Below are positions 25,431 through 33,962 of a stretch of 52,237 nucleotides of DNA, piece by piece. The stretch lies in IMG/VR virus record IMGVR_UViG_3300025087_000090, positions 1 through 52,237 of that record. One strand, given 5' to 3'. Position 1 is the stretch's first letter. Each line of letters opens with the position of its first letter. Source of the stretch: a virus. The position numbers and the translations under genes are program-made. The notes under the pieces are model-generated. The model worked only from the letters and a program-made list of their open reading frames with translations. It was not told the origin of the DNA and searched no databases.

Positions 25431-26665
25431 TAGAAGCCCCCAGGTGCGCCGGTATAATTGAACAGCGCAGTGGAGAGTTTGTAGGTAAACTGGTGGTAAG
25501 CCGTCTCGGAAGCCACGGTTATAACCGGCAGGACATTAACCGCCGAGCCGTTGTAAGCAGCGTCCCAGGTTATGGCTCGGGGAGTACCGTCATCGGTGAA
25601 GATTGCTATAAAACTGGCACCATTTACCGGAGTGCCAATCGGCTCATTGACGGTCAAATCCTCATCCAGGGCTGTGAGTTCAAAAGCCGTGTAGTAATCC
25701 AGGTTCGGCGTGATCGCCAGGACACAATCCGCCGTGGCCTCCTGGTGCTGACTCCCGGCATCATGGGCCGTTGCGTCAGCGTCATGGGCGTTAAACTTCG
25801 CCTTGAGGTCCAGGAGCCGGGTGACACACTCCCCCGCCGTGGTGGGCGCAACCGCAGAGGCCAAGCTATGGTCTTCCGCCTCAGTTGCGTCATGGTAGGT
25901 CGGAGCCACTTCCTCCGCATCAGCGTCATGGCCGTCATAGGCAGTCAACAAGGCCGAAGTCAGGGCAATCAGAGTCGTAAGGTCGCTGGCGGCAGCCGTG
26001 GCTACCGGGAAGTTCACGTCATCGGCAGCGGCGTGCTCCACACCGTCGGCAGCATGGGCGTTCATGACCGTCTTGAGGCTGTTCGCCAAAGCAATGGGTG
26101 TAGTCAGGTCATAATCATCAACTGCGGCGGTCGTGTACCGGCCCACCTGCACCTTGATTTCCGGGGCGAACTTGCAAATCTTGGCTGTGCCCGTGACCAC
26201 CCCCAGGATCTTCATCTGGTATCCGGGGATGGTAGGCTGAGTAACGGTCAAGCCCCCAGGGGTTGCAGGATCGGCGTAGAAAGTGGTATGGGCACTGAAC
26301 CCGGCAGCCAGAGCATCATCCCGGAAATAGCCCCTGGTCATTACCGTGTGCTGCTCATCGGCGTCGCCTGCCGTCAAGACCAAGAAGCCGCCAGCGTCCG
26401 GGGTCTTTTCAGTGTCGGTAGAGTCGATTTTATAGAGCTTCCCGTTGGTGGCCCGATAGCAGGTACTGAACTTGGCGACCGTCTCGCCGTAGGTCGCGAC
26501 TTCGCCCTCGGTGATTTGGTATTCGCCGTCATCAAGAGTAGTGGGGTCGAAGATCGGCAGGGCATAATCCGTCCCTGCCGCACCAGTTGACGGTGTAGCC
26601 ACCCCAGCCGCTACAGTAATCTTCAACAACCCTGTAGTCAACGCCCCAATATTAGTTTCGCCCAT
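25430..26665 (-). CDS. Tail/virion protein with repeated NAHxAD motif, 411 aa
   Basis: Start at 26665 because TAGGAG lies 7 nt upstream; an earlier frame start at 26731 overlaps the tailspike gene. The N-terminal half is beta-rich; residues about 195-330 carry repeated helical units with MNAHAADGVEHAAAD, AYDGHDADAEE and FNAHDADATAH. Such His/Asp repeats are common in trimeric phage tail proteins. It lies between the tailspike and the propellers, so it may be a base or linker for them. Confidence 0.6.
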   Translation of the reverse strand: MGETNIGALTTGLLKITVAAGVATPSTGAAGTDYALPIFDPTTLDDGEYQITEGEVATYGETVAKFSTCYRATNGKLYKIDSTDTEKTPDAGGFLVLTAGDADEQHTVMTRGYFRDDALAAGFSAHTTFYADPATPGGLTVTQPTIPGYQMKILGVVTGTAKICKFAPEIKVQVGRYTTAAVDDYDLTTPIALANSLKTVMNAHAADGVEHAAADDVNFPVATAAASDLTTLIALTSALLTAYDGHDADAEEVAPTYHDATEAEDHSLASAVAPTTAGECVTRLLDLKAKFNAHDADATAHDAGSQHQEATADCVLAITPNLDYYTAFELTALDEDLTVNEPIGTPVNGASFIAIFTDDGTPRAITWDAAYNGSAVNVLPVITVASETAYHQFTYKLSTALFNYTGAPGGF

Positions 26666-26675
26666 GACTTTTCTC

Positions 26676-28796
26676 CTATTCTTCTTTAACTGACCACAGA
26701 TATTGCAAAATAGTATCACCAGCATTTGCACACTCGCCAGTGAGTTTAATGGTTACGTCAGCGGTTGTGTCCTCTAAGGGATATACAACTCCACTATTTA
26801 CTGTTGCTGGTGCGCCGTCTACTGTAAGTCTCCAAAAGAGAGCTTGGGCTCCGGTAGTAATGTTCCAAACTTTTACCTCAAGCTGCCAAGAGGTGGTAAG
26901 TGCCCCAGCAGGAAAAACGGATACAACTTCTGAGCCAAAATAGAACTTAATCGTTTTATCCCCAGCAGCTCCTGTAACAGTGCCAGAGGCATAGACGCTT
27001 ATACCACCATGGGTAGACAACAGGCTCGCCGGCAAAGTAACAGAGTTTAAATCATCCTCTCCAGTACCACTGGTTTCTACCTCTTCACCAACAGAGGCAA
27101 GGACAAACCGTCTCCGATCTAAGACCAAATCTGTATTTATGTTGATCCGAGAGTCTGTATCAAGATAATAGCTATTACTATTCATATCTGTCCATACTCT
27201 GTTCCGTGGACAAGTGGCAGTATCAATAGTAATCTCTTGGGCAACAAGAGAGAAGTTATTGTTGGTAATCAAATGAGTATGAGGCCCAAGAACCGGACCC
27301 TCTATTTCAATTCCAGTTCCTCCATCGGTATTATTGGTAAAAATACAATCATTAACAGTCATAAACCCATGACCAGCAAAGTGAATACCAATATCACCAG
27401 CCACCATGTACTCAGCGATCATTACGTTTTGAATCGTAATATCCTGGTTTGGAAATCCATCAGCTCCATCAAATCCACTAATCTTAAATGCTTTAGTGGA
27501 ATAAGTCCCAGCCTCTTGACTCTTCTCACACTTGCCACCTATAAAGAGGATGTTGTGATTCCCACCAGTGTCCGTCCCGGCTGCACTTGAGTCGATCCAA
27601 ACATCATCACCATAGTTGATCTCACCGTGGAAGGAGTAGAATCTTAAATTATTACAATTCCCTACCGTTCCGTTATAAATATGGAGCCCAACTTTCCCTG
27701 TTCCTTGAGCGCCACAACTTTCAACTTCAAGATCATAAAAGGAGCTATCCCATACTTGCTCCATATAGACCCCATCATCATAGCACTCATTAACCCAAAC
27801 ATTTCGAGAGCGAAAATTAGAGACCCACTTCAGAGACAATCCTATAACTGTCTCTTGTTGACCATCTAAAGCAATGTCATTTATCTGACAACTATCAACA
27901 GGCGTCGCAGCAGCCACACCCTCAAAGGCTATGAGCGCACCAGTTCCAGCAGCAGACTTGATTGAAGTTCCAAGAATGGTTCCTAAACCATCAGTTGCTT
28001 CTGCTTTGCCATTGAGGAGCACACCAGCGTCGGAGACTACAACCTCTCCAGGGGTTACAAGATAAGCTCCAAAGTCGAAATCTACTATACCACCAATGGT
28101 CGACATTGAGGCGATGGCTGCTTTAATGGGGTCGGTGCAATCAGTAGTCCCATCACCTACAGCACCAAACCACTCTGGATAAGCTTTATCTAACCCTGCA
28201 ACAGCTCCGGTTCCAGTCAGAGTAAAACACTGATACCTACCAGCCTCGAAGTTATTTCCAGCAAAGGTGAGAGTCTTTGTGTTGGCTATTTGAATATCTG
28301 CACCAAATTGTGCAAAAACATAACAAGTGCTCGGCACACTCAAATCTGCTGCAACTGGCCAAGCACCTCGGGGGATTACGAGAAAATGTTCATTCGTACT
28401 CGCAGCAGCTACAGCAGCGGTGAGAGAGGCAAACCAATGAGGCTTTATTTCTTGTTTAAAAGTAGATTGAAAGATTACAGAACCATTTCCTGTGAAGAAC
28501 TGAGATTGAGGACCGTTGATAGGACAGCCTATTGTCAGAGTAACACCAAGGTCTATAGAGATCATAGAGCCGGCTTCTCTTTCAATGCTCATTCCAGTTG
28601 GGATAGTGAGGTTGGTGGAGAGCTTGTAAGTCCCATGGGGGAAGTAGATGGTTCCTGTATTACTCTGGTTAGCCTTTATCAACTCTATCGAGGCTGCAAT
28701 ATCCACAACCCCTGTGTTATCACAAGAGTATGGACTTGCCATGACACTGGTGTAGGGGTATAATTTATGATGCTCTGTAGTGGTAGGATAGGCCAT
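26676..28796 (-). CDS. Tailspike with pectate-lyase-like right-handed beta-helix
   Basis: 706 aa. The pectate-lyase-3 entry motif YPEWFGAVGDGTTDCTDPIKAAI is at 206-228. Many short beta turns with Asn ladders (NNLRFYSF, ITNNNFSLV) follow up to about residue 540, then a C-terminal jelly-roll-like part. The family binds and often cuts host surface polysaccharide. An isolated first repeat (GTIYFPHGTYKL) at 49-60 suggests a second helix start. The DNA is less GC-rich than the genes beside it on the left. Confidence 0.8.
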   Translation of the reverse strand: MAYPTTTEHHKLYPYTSVMASPYSCDNTGVVDIAASIELIKANQSNTGTIYFPHGTYKLSTNLTIPTGMSIEREAGSMISIDLGVTLTIGCPINGPQSQFFTGNGSVIFQSTFKQEIKPHWFASLTAAVAAASTNEHFLVIPRGAWPVAADLSVPSTCYVFAQFGADIQIANTKTLTFAGNNFEAGRYQCFTLTGTGAVAGLDKAYPEWFGAVGDGTTDCTDPIKAAIASMSTIGGIVDFDFGAYLVTPGEVVVSDAGVLLNGKAEATDGLGTILGTSIKSAAGTGALIAFEGVAAATPVDSCQINDIALDGQQETVIGLSLKWVSNFRSRNVWVNECYDDGVYMEQVWDSSFYDLEVESCGAQGTGKVGLHIYNGTVGNCNNLRFYSFHGEINYGDDVWIDSSAAGTDTGGNHNILFIGGKCEKSQEAGTYSTKAFKISGFDGADGFPNQDITIQNVMIAEYMVAGDIGIHFAGHGFMTVNDCIFTNNTDGGTGIEIEGPVLGPHTHLITNNNFSLVAQEITIDTATCPRNRVWTDMNSNSYYLDTDSRININTDLVLDRRRFVLASVGEEVETSGTGEDDLNSVTLPASLLSTHGGISVYASGTVTGAAGDKTIKFYFGSEVVSVFPAGALTTSWQLEVKVWNITTGAQALFWRLTVDGAPATVNSGVVYPLEDTTADVTIKLTGECANAGDTILQYLWSVKEE

Positions 28797-28805
28797 TTTG
28801 ATCTC

Positions 28806-28967
28806 CTAAGTCGTACTTACCCAATAGTCTCCGCCTGCACTTGAGACCCAATAATCTCCACCAGCTGAGGAGACCCAAATGGTGTCAGGGAGTGCACTTG
28901 ATTCTTCGAGAGTGAGTTCTACTTTGCCACTAATAGGTCTCAGCTTTTTACCTTTCCTCTTTTCCAT
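28806..28967 (-). CDS. Mini-protein with a duplicated WVSSAGGDY motif, 53 aa
   Basis: Not in the usual size range of annotated genes. Basic start (MEKRKGKKLRPISG), then IWVSSAGGDYWVSSAGG and DYWVSTT: the nine-residue unit WVSSAGGDY occurs twice in tandem and begins again. It starts just after the stop of the upstream gene and ends 10 nt before the tailspike ATG. A small virion decoration is possible. Confidence 0.5.
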   Translation of the reverse strand: MEKRKGKKLRPISGKVELTLEESSALPDTIWVSSAGGDYWVSSAGGDYWVSTT

Positions 28968-28979
28968 CACACACCACCA

Positions 28980-29306
28980 TTAATCATATTCAAAAATAAT
29001 CCTAACATTTGCAGCGGTGTCCCACACATTCTCACCAGCAGCAGGGGCTTTGATATAGGGCTTGTAGGTGAGACCAGTTTGGATGTACTCCTTTACTACC
29101 CCACCAGTGGTAGAATTCAACTTAGTAATAACCGTCCCTGTAGCTGAGCCATCCCTAACCTCAAGTACATCATTTGCAGCAGAGGGATAGAATAGAATTC
29201 CAGTAAGCCTCACTCCGTTGGTGAAAACAGAAGTGATGTCATAAGCAGTGGCCCCATCAGGTACAATATGAATCTTTCCAGGAGCATAGGTTATTGTATT
29301 AGCCAT
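28980..29306 (-). CDS. Beta-rich small virion protein, 108 aa
   Basis: Mostly beta strands (TYAPGKIHIVPDG, GILFYPSAANDVLEVRDGSATG, NVRIIFEYD at the end). Its small size and place after capsid genes suggest a head decoration or tail-attachment protein. Unrecognised at family level. Confidence 0.6.
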   Translation of the reverse strand: MANTITYAPGKIHIVPDGATAYDITSVFTNGVRLTGILFYPSAANDVLEVRDGSATGTVITKLNSTTGGVVKEYIQTGLTYKPYIKAPAAGENVWDTAANVRIIFEYD

Positions 29307-29315
29307 ATCATCCTC

Positions 29316-29669
29316 CTACATGTTGTCAAGCTGTGCTTTTGATTCAAGAGCTCTTCGCTCTTGGTGACCAAAGTCAGTTTCATAGACTTTAATGTCTTTA
29401 CCACAGTCAGAGGGTAGAGGTGGTAGGTTCTTATATTTCCTCCTCACCATAGCATCATGGGCCTCTGCCCGAGCCATCCTTTGTTTCCAATCAGGAAGCC
29501 TGTGAGTGGCTCGTTCGTCAAAGATTTCGTAGATAATGGCTGGAGCAGAGATCACTCTTGTCCCCACTCCAGCACAGAGTGGACATTGAGAGGTTGGAAT
29601 GTCTTGGATAGAGAGTTCCAACCTCTCAAAGAGGTTTCCACAATTACATTGGTACTCGTAGATTGGCAC
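29316..29669 (-). CDS. FmdB-like zinc-ribbon protein, 117 aa
   Basis: Begins MPIYEYQCNCG, with CPLC about 23 residues later: the FmdB-type putative regulatory zinc ribbon. A charged helical region (DWKQRMARAEAHDAMVRRKYK) follows. Phages often carry it among structural genes; the role there is unknown. Confidence 0.75.
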   Translation of the reverse strand: MPIYEYQCNCGNLFERLELSIQDIPTSQCPLCAGVGTRVISAPAIIYEIFDERATHRLPDWKQRMARAEAHDAMVRRKYKNLPPLPSDCGKDIKVYETDFGHQERRALESKAQLDNM

Positions 29670-29678
29670 AAAAACTCC

Positions 29679-30659
29679 TTATGCAGCAATTTCTACAGAC
29701 TTGCCAGTGGTAGCCGCAGTCGGTACAGCACCTTGGACATAGATGTTCAGGTTGGCACCACCAACAGCGGTGACGTTGATCGAAGCGTGGTCGATGATCA
29801 AAACATCACCATCAGTCTGAGCTGCTGCAAAATTAACAGCATCAGCAGGATCTGCGGTGGCTAAGACACAGTTCCAGAAGATGGGACGAATGAAGAGCAA
29901 ACGCCGTTCAACATCAGTGGCGTTTGGGCCATAGACAAAACAAACGTCCACATGAGCCGCTTTCCGCAAGAAAGTGCAGTCAACAAAGGAGCAATCTCGA
30001 GCTACCTTACCAGAAATTATCTCTCTGGTGAGCAGAACATTAGGCAGCTCTATACCAGCTGCGCCCTTTTCGTTTACTAAATCCCCAAAGGTGCAACCAT
30101 AGAACTGACTGGAATCACCATTGAGGAGAACTTCCGCAGTGAGGTCGGTGGTGAGCAAGGCAGACTTATAGAACTCACAGTTGTTGTACCGAGTATACTC
30201 ACCAGCCTCGGCCACGGTAAAAAGGTTTGTAGCTAAGGTGTTAGAGTTGCTAAACTTAATACCCGTGAAGGTGTTCCTAACACCTGTGTTCTTCAACGTA
30301 GCAATATCCGTAGCTGCTGTAGTAACACCAAGACTAACTCTTGCACCAGCCCCATAACCCAACCCAGGAGGCGGTCCATTACAACCAAATACATGGACAC
30401 GGCTCTTGGAGAAGTCGATCATGGCTGTTTCGACAACCTCAGCATAGCCATTGATGAAGATATAGTCGTTGTTGTTAGTGGTACAAGCATCATGGGCAGC
30501 GCTGAGGGTTTTAAACGGAGTCTCAGGAGACTTACCATCCCATGCATCACTACCAGCACCATAATCAACAAACCAAATGTTGCCAAAGGTCGGAGGAATC
30601 CCACCAAATGCAGGCATCCCAAACGAGGTAATTCCATTAGGAAAGTTAGTGTAGCCCAT
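29679..30659 (-). CDS. Beta-helix virion protein next to the capsid gene, 326 aa
   Basis: An N-terminal FPNGITSFGMP tag-like segment, then a short beta-helix with Asn and aromatic turns (TFTGIKFSNSNT, YNNCEFYKSALL, FYGCTFGDL). It follows the major capsid gene. Possibly a head fibre or adhesin. Confidence 0.6.
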   Translation of the reverse strand: MGYTNFPNGITSFGMPAFGGIPPTFGNIWFVDYGAGSDAWDGKSPETPFKTLSAAHDACTTNNNDYIFINGYAEVVETAMIDFSKSRVHVFGCNGPPPGLGYGAGARVSLGVTTAATDIATLKNTGVRNTFTGIKFSNSNTLATNLFTVAEAGEYTRYNNCEFYKSALLTTDLTAEVLLNGDSSQFYGCTFGDLVNEKGAAGIELPNVLLTREIISGKVARDCSFVDCTFLRKAAHVDVCFVYGPNATDVERRLLFIRPIFWNCVLATADPADAVNFAAAQTDGDVLIIDHASINVTAVGGANLNIYVQGAVPTAATTGKSVEIAA

Positions 30660-30670
30660 AACGATACCCC

Positions 30671-31585
30671 CTATGCTCCAGCATTGCCATACAGGCCGAT
30701 GGGGTAATTAATCTCCGTCGAGATACGAAAACGAGTTTTAAACTTAGCATCGCCCGTGTCGAAGTCGCCCTCTTTGCCAAAGGTTACGCCGACACGCTCG
30801 AAGTGGATGAGCCCAGTGGACATACGAGCATTATCCCCAATGAGGAACCATGCGGTGGAGGAGGTCAGATACGGCCAAACCACCAAGCGCAGGGAGGGAC
30901 GAGCCCGTTTAGTAGCGTTAATAACGTTGTTGGCATTTTCAGGATTGCCAACAGATTCGAGGAGCTCAAGGGCCTTGTACTCAAGAGCCGGCGGGACGAG
31001 AAGGGTCATGGGAGTCTGCATAATCTTCTTCCCACGGTTGTCAACCTGAGATTCAAAGGCCAAGATAGCGTTCTGGAGGGTGGAGTAAGAGAGAGCAGAG
31101 GCAGTAGCGAGGTTGCTCCAAGTACCTCCGTCGAGGCGGACATGGGTGCCATAGAAAATAGCAAGACCACCGCCAGTGGTGTGGTAAGTCGTCACAAAGC
31201 CAGTGTTGAAAATCTCAGCAACGGCAATATGACGAGTCTCACGAGCGGAAACTCCAAGCTCCCGAGCACCGTCTTTCATCACGTTGTAGAGATCGTCTTC
31301 AATGGCCTCCTCAGTGATCCGCATCCCAAGAGCATAAGTATCATGCACCCAGGTTTTCTTCGGACCTTGAATACGAGCGTCGAAGGTAACAGGATCACCC
31401 TCACCCTTCTTAGGAACAGTCCCAAGACCGGAGAGATATGAACACTCTTCCTTGGCCTTTTCAGACCGTTCGACCTTAACCAAATCCCGCCATACCTCCG
31501 GGTAGCGTTTGTACTCTTCGGTCATAAGAGCAAACAGCCCCGGGACATATGCCTGGGAGAACATGGACCGATTTTCACGAGACAT
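30671..31585 (-). CDS. Major capsid protein, HK97 fold
   Basis: 304 aa. Typical pattern: an N-terminal arm, the spine-helix region (GMRITEEAIEDDLYNVMKDGARELG), MTLLVPPALEYKALELL, and the C-terminal RISTEINYPIGLYGNAGA loop. Located after scaffold and decoration genes in the usual order. The codon use looks adapted, with more C-ending codons than flanking genes, in keeping with high expression. Confidence 0.85.
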   Translation of the reverse strand: MSRENRSMFSQAYVPGLFALMTEEYKRYPEVWRDLVKVERSEKAKEECSYLSGLGTVPKKGEGDPVTFDARIQGPKKTWVHDTYALGMRITEEAIEDDLYNVMKDGARELGVSARETRHIAVAEIFNTGFVTTYHTTGGGLAIFYGTHVRLDGGTWSNLATASALSYSTLQNAILAFESQVDNRGKKIMQTPMTLLVPPALEYKALELLESVGNPENANNVINATKRARPSLRLVVWPYLTSSTAWFLIGDNARMSTGLIHFERVGVTFGKEGDFDTGDAKFKTRFRISTEINYPIGLYGNAGA

Positions 31586-31603
31586 AGTTTAATCCTCCCT
31601 CGC

Positions 31604-32233
31604 CTACGCTAATGCCACGGCCAGAGAGCCGGACCCAAGTTGAGAGTTGAAAATACGAACAATCCATTTGCCATAGTTCGAGGCTGCGCCAGCGGCAGAG
31701 ACTGCCATATAAGCACCGGCGTCGATGTCATAGTGGTTCACAGCGGGGAAGATGAGCTGGATGGGACGAGTAGCAGTGTTATCTGCCGAGTCGGAGTCGA
31801 TTTGACAATTGCCAATACCAGTGGTGGTGTTGGCGGTGCCAAAGGCTACGTCACAAGCACCCCAGTTGTCGGTGATCATCAAGCTCGAAGTGTCTCCATC
31901 CTCCATCATGATGAAGAAGAGGTTGGGGTCCATGGTGACAAGAGCGAAGTATTCATACGTAGCCCCAGGAGAAGCGCCCATGTACTGAACAGGAAAAAGC
32001 CGTTCAGACCGCAGACTCTTGGGAGTCTCTTGACGATAAAGTCCCAAAATAACACCCAACCAAGCACCAGTGGTACCACCACGCTCAATCCGACCTGCGG
32101 TTACGCCAATAGCAGGGTCGAAATGGTAGAGAGCAGTGCCATAGTTATTGGTAATGGGCAGAATCATTGCCGTTTTTTGGGCCTCTGCCATATACAGAGG
32201 CTTGATCCCAATAGGGATATTGGTGTTGGCCAC
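31604..32233 (-). CDS. Head decoration/structural protein, 209 aa
   Basis: A beta-rich protein (YEYFALVTMDPNLFFIMMEDGD, IQLIFPAVNHYDIDAGAYMAVS) just upstream of the capsid gene. Palindrome copy c stands 17 nt before its ATG, so it may be the first gene of a capsid transcript. Possibly a decoration or capsid-stabilising protein. Confidence 0.65.
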   Translation of the reverse strand: MANTNIPIGIKPLYMAEAQKTAMILPITNNYGTALYHFDPAIGVTAGRIERGGTTGAWLGVILGLYRQETPKSLRSERLFPVQYMGASPGATYEYFALVTMDPNLFFIMMEDGDTSSLMITDNWGACDVAFGTANTTTGIGNCQIDSDSADNTATRPIQLIFPAVNHYDIDAGAYMAVSAAGAASNYGKWIVRIFNSQLGSGSLAVALA

Positions 32234-32250
32234 TTTTAGTACCTCTCTTT

Positions 32251-32271
32251 AGTGTTCAAAATCTGAACACT
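32251..32271. promoter_or_regulatory. Dispersed palindrome, copy c
   Basis: AGTGTTCA, spacer AAATC, TGAACACT; both 8-base arms are exact. Located 17 nt before the ATG of the decoration gene (minus strand), with an AGAGAGG ribosome site between. Confidence 0.85.
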
Positions 32272-32272
32272 T

Positions 32273-32848
32273 TTATTTTCCTTGAAGATTTCCAGGTTTT
32301 AAGTCTTTAGCTTCTGGAGCATGGACGCCAGCTTCTTCATAGGCATAGACATCAATGCCAGAGCCTCCACGGTCCTCTTCGGATTTAGTGTAAGTAATCT
32401 CATAGCCCCTATCTTGCTTTCCAGCAGAGATAGAAGAAACGTTCTCTGCATGCCTTTGTACTGGATAGGTTCTGAGCTTATCATCTAAATCCTTAGGACG
32501 AAACATTAAAAACATTCCTTGCCGTTCTACAGCTCCATGGTCTCTGAAATCACGATCGTTGATTTTGCCCTTTGTACAAGAGCTGGTCCGAGTAACGATC
32601 TTGAAATGACCAACCTCCATAGCTCTGTAGCGTCCGATGTCGTCTCTAAGATCGACCCATGCGAATCCATACTCCTTTTGGTTGCACCAGCTGGGAAACT
32701 CATGGGGGTCTCTGTGTCTGTATTCAACCTCAATCTCTGAGGCTGTAGGAAAATCCTCATCATCTTGATCCATGACCATGCGGTTGATAAAATCCTTATC
32801 ATTCGGCTTGGTCAACGCTTTATCCAGAACTTCTCTCTCTTTAGCCAT
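32273..32848 (-). CDS. Hypothetical head-associated protein, 191 aa
   Basis: Acidic, with mixed alpha and beta character (DFPTASEIEVEYRHRDP, EYGFAWVDLRDDIG, GMFLMFRPKDLDD). It lies between the scaffold-like and decoration genes. No family recognised. Confidence 0.65.
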   Translation of the reverse strand: MAKEREVLDKALTKPNDKDFINRMVMDQDDEDFPTASEIEVEYRHRDPHEFPSWCNQKEYGFAWVDLRDDIGRYRAMEVGHFKIVTRTSSCTKGKINDRDFRDHGAVERQGMFLMFRPKDLDDKLRTYPVQRHAENVSSISAGKQDRGYEITYTKSEEDRGGSGIDVYAYEEAGVHAPEAKDLKPGNLQGK

Positions 32849-32849
32849 T

Positions 32850-33650
32850 TTAAGACCTCCTTACAAACTTAGCATAGGTTTCGGGTTTTACTCCAAACTT
32901 CCGTGCTGCATCTAATTGGACCTGAGTAAGCCCATGCCCTTTGCCAACCTTCTCAGAGGTCCGAGTTCTATCAAGAACTCTCTTGTTAACGACATCCTTC
33001 GTCCCTTTGGGTTTGTCACCCTCTTTAGACTTAGCCTTAGCTGCGTTGGTGAGTCGATATATTGCATAAGCTGCAAGTTTGCCAATGGGATGGTCTCTGA
33101 GGCCTAAGTTCCCTGCCATCTCCTCAAGGCCAACTCCAATCTTTGGATTTGCAGCAAGGTAGCCATCTTCGTCATCAGCGAGGACTCTATTAGCAACTCC
33201 AGAGAGCTCAGAAGACCAACGCTGATGGTTCATGTCCTTTACAGTGGAGTCCTTAATCTCCAAAGCCTTTTGTTCGGAGAGGTATTCTATTACATTAAGG
33301 AGCACCTCAGGGTCATCTTTATGCTCTGTGAGAATCTTGGCAATTTGACTCCGAGTGAGCTTTTCAGATTTTTCCTCAGTTGCTTTCTTAGGCTCTTCTC
33401 TCCGAGTGGAAAGTTTAATAATTTGATCTTTGAGTTCACCAATCTCTCTTCTAAGTTGATCAGCCTCTTTTACATCTGATTCAACCTCTTTGTCCTCCCC
33501 TTCGACTTCAACCTCAAAGTCCTCCTCAGTTGTTTCAGGTGTAGTCTCAGCCTCAGTTTTCTCCTCAGTTTCAACCTCAATTTCATCTACAGAGAAACTT
33601 TGAGGCTCATAAATCTCTTCCTTTCTTGCAGCTTCGGTCTCGCCGGGCAT
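32850..33650 (-). CDS. Probable scaffolding protein, 266 aa
   Basis: The N-terminal 90 residues are very acidic (runs such as EVETEEKTEAETTPETTEE), then a coiled coil (ADQLRREIGELKDQIIKLS), and a basic C-terminus (RKFGVKPETYAKFVRRS). This layout and the place between portal and capsid genes are those of phage scaffolding proteins. Start spacing to the previous gene is 3 nt. Confidence 0.7.
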   Translation of the reverse strand: MPGETEAARKEEIYEPQSFSVDEIEVETEEKTEAETTPETTEEDFEVEVEGEDKEVESDVKEADQLRREIGELKDQIIKLSTRREEPKKATEEKSEKLTRSQIAKILTEHKDDPEVLLNVIEYLSEQKALEIKDSTVKDMNHQRWSSELSGVANRVLADDEDGYLAANPKIGVGLEEMAGNLGLRDHPIGKLAAYAIYRLTNAAKAKSKEGDKPKGTKDVVNKRVLDRTRTSEKVGKGHGLTQVQLDAARKFGVKPETYAKFVRRS

Positions 33651-33653
33651 GGA

Positions 33654-33962
33654 TTAGCTCCTTTTAAAGATTCTATCAAGAAGGCGTTTGAAGCGAGAGG
33701 AGTATTGTTTGTCAACAACGTCTACCTCCTCCGGCTTTACAGCCATCTGATGCTCGTAGTCATAAGTTATGTTGCGAAGTTGGTCTATACGACCTTTCAG
33801 TTCCACGAATTTGATAAAGGACTCAGGCTTTGAGCTATCGAGGAAGAACATTTGTTGAAAAGATTTAAGCATCTCATCCTCAATGAGATCCAAATAAACC
33901 TGCCATCCTGGATGGTTGAGGAGTTCTTGAAATTCCTCAAACCGCTCTTGGTTAGGTTCCAC
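33654..33962 (-). CDS. Small helical protein between portal and scaffold, 102 aa
   Basis: The GTG at 33962 has AAAGGAGG 6 nt upstream; a longer frame to 34013 would run 62 nt into the portal gene. Product is helical and charged (EEFQELLNHPGWQVYLDLIEDEM, then KFVELKGRIDQLRN). It overlaps the portal stop by 11 nt. Possibly a portal accessory or scaffold helper; not recognised. Confidence 0.65.
   Translation of the reverse strand: MEPNQERFEEFQELLNHPGWQVYLDLIEDEMLKSFQQMFFLDSSKPESFIKFVELKGRIDQLRNITYDYEHQMAVKPEEVDVVDKQYSSRFKRLLDRIFKRS

Noticed and set aside
25493-26590. 365-codon open frame on the plus strand
   Set aside because: It mirrors the GC-rich minus-strand gene 25430-26665, whose codon structure leaves the antisense frame open. 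It has no ribosome site or family look.
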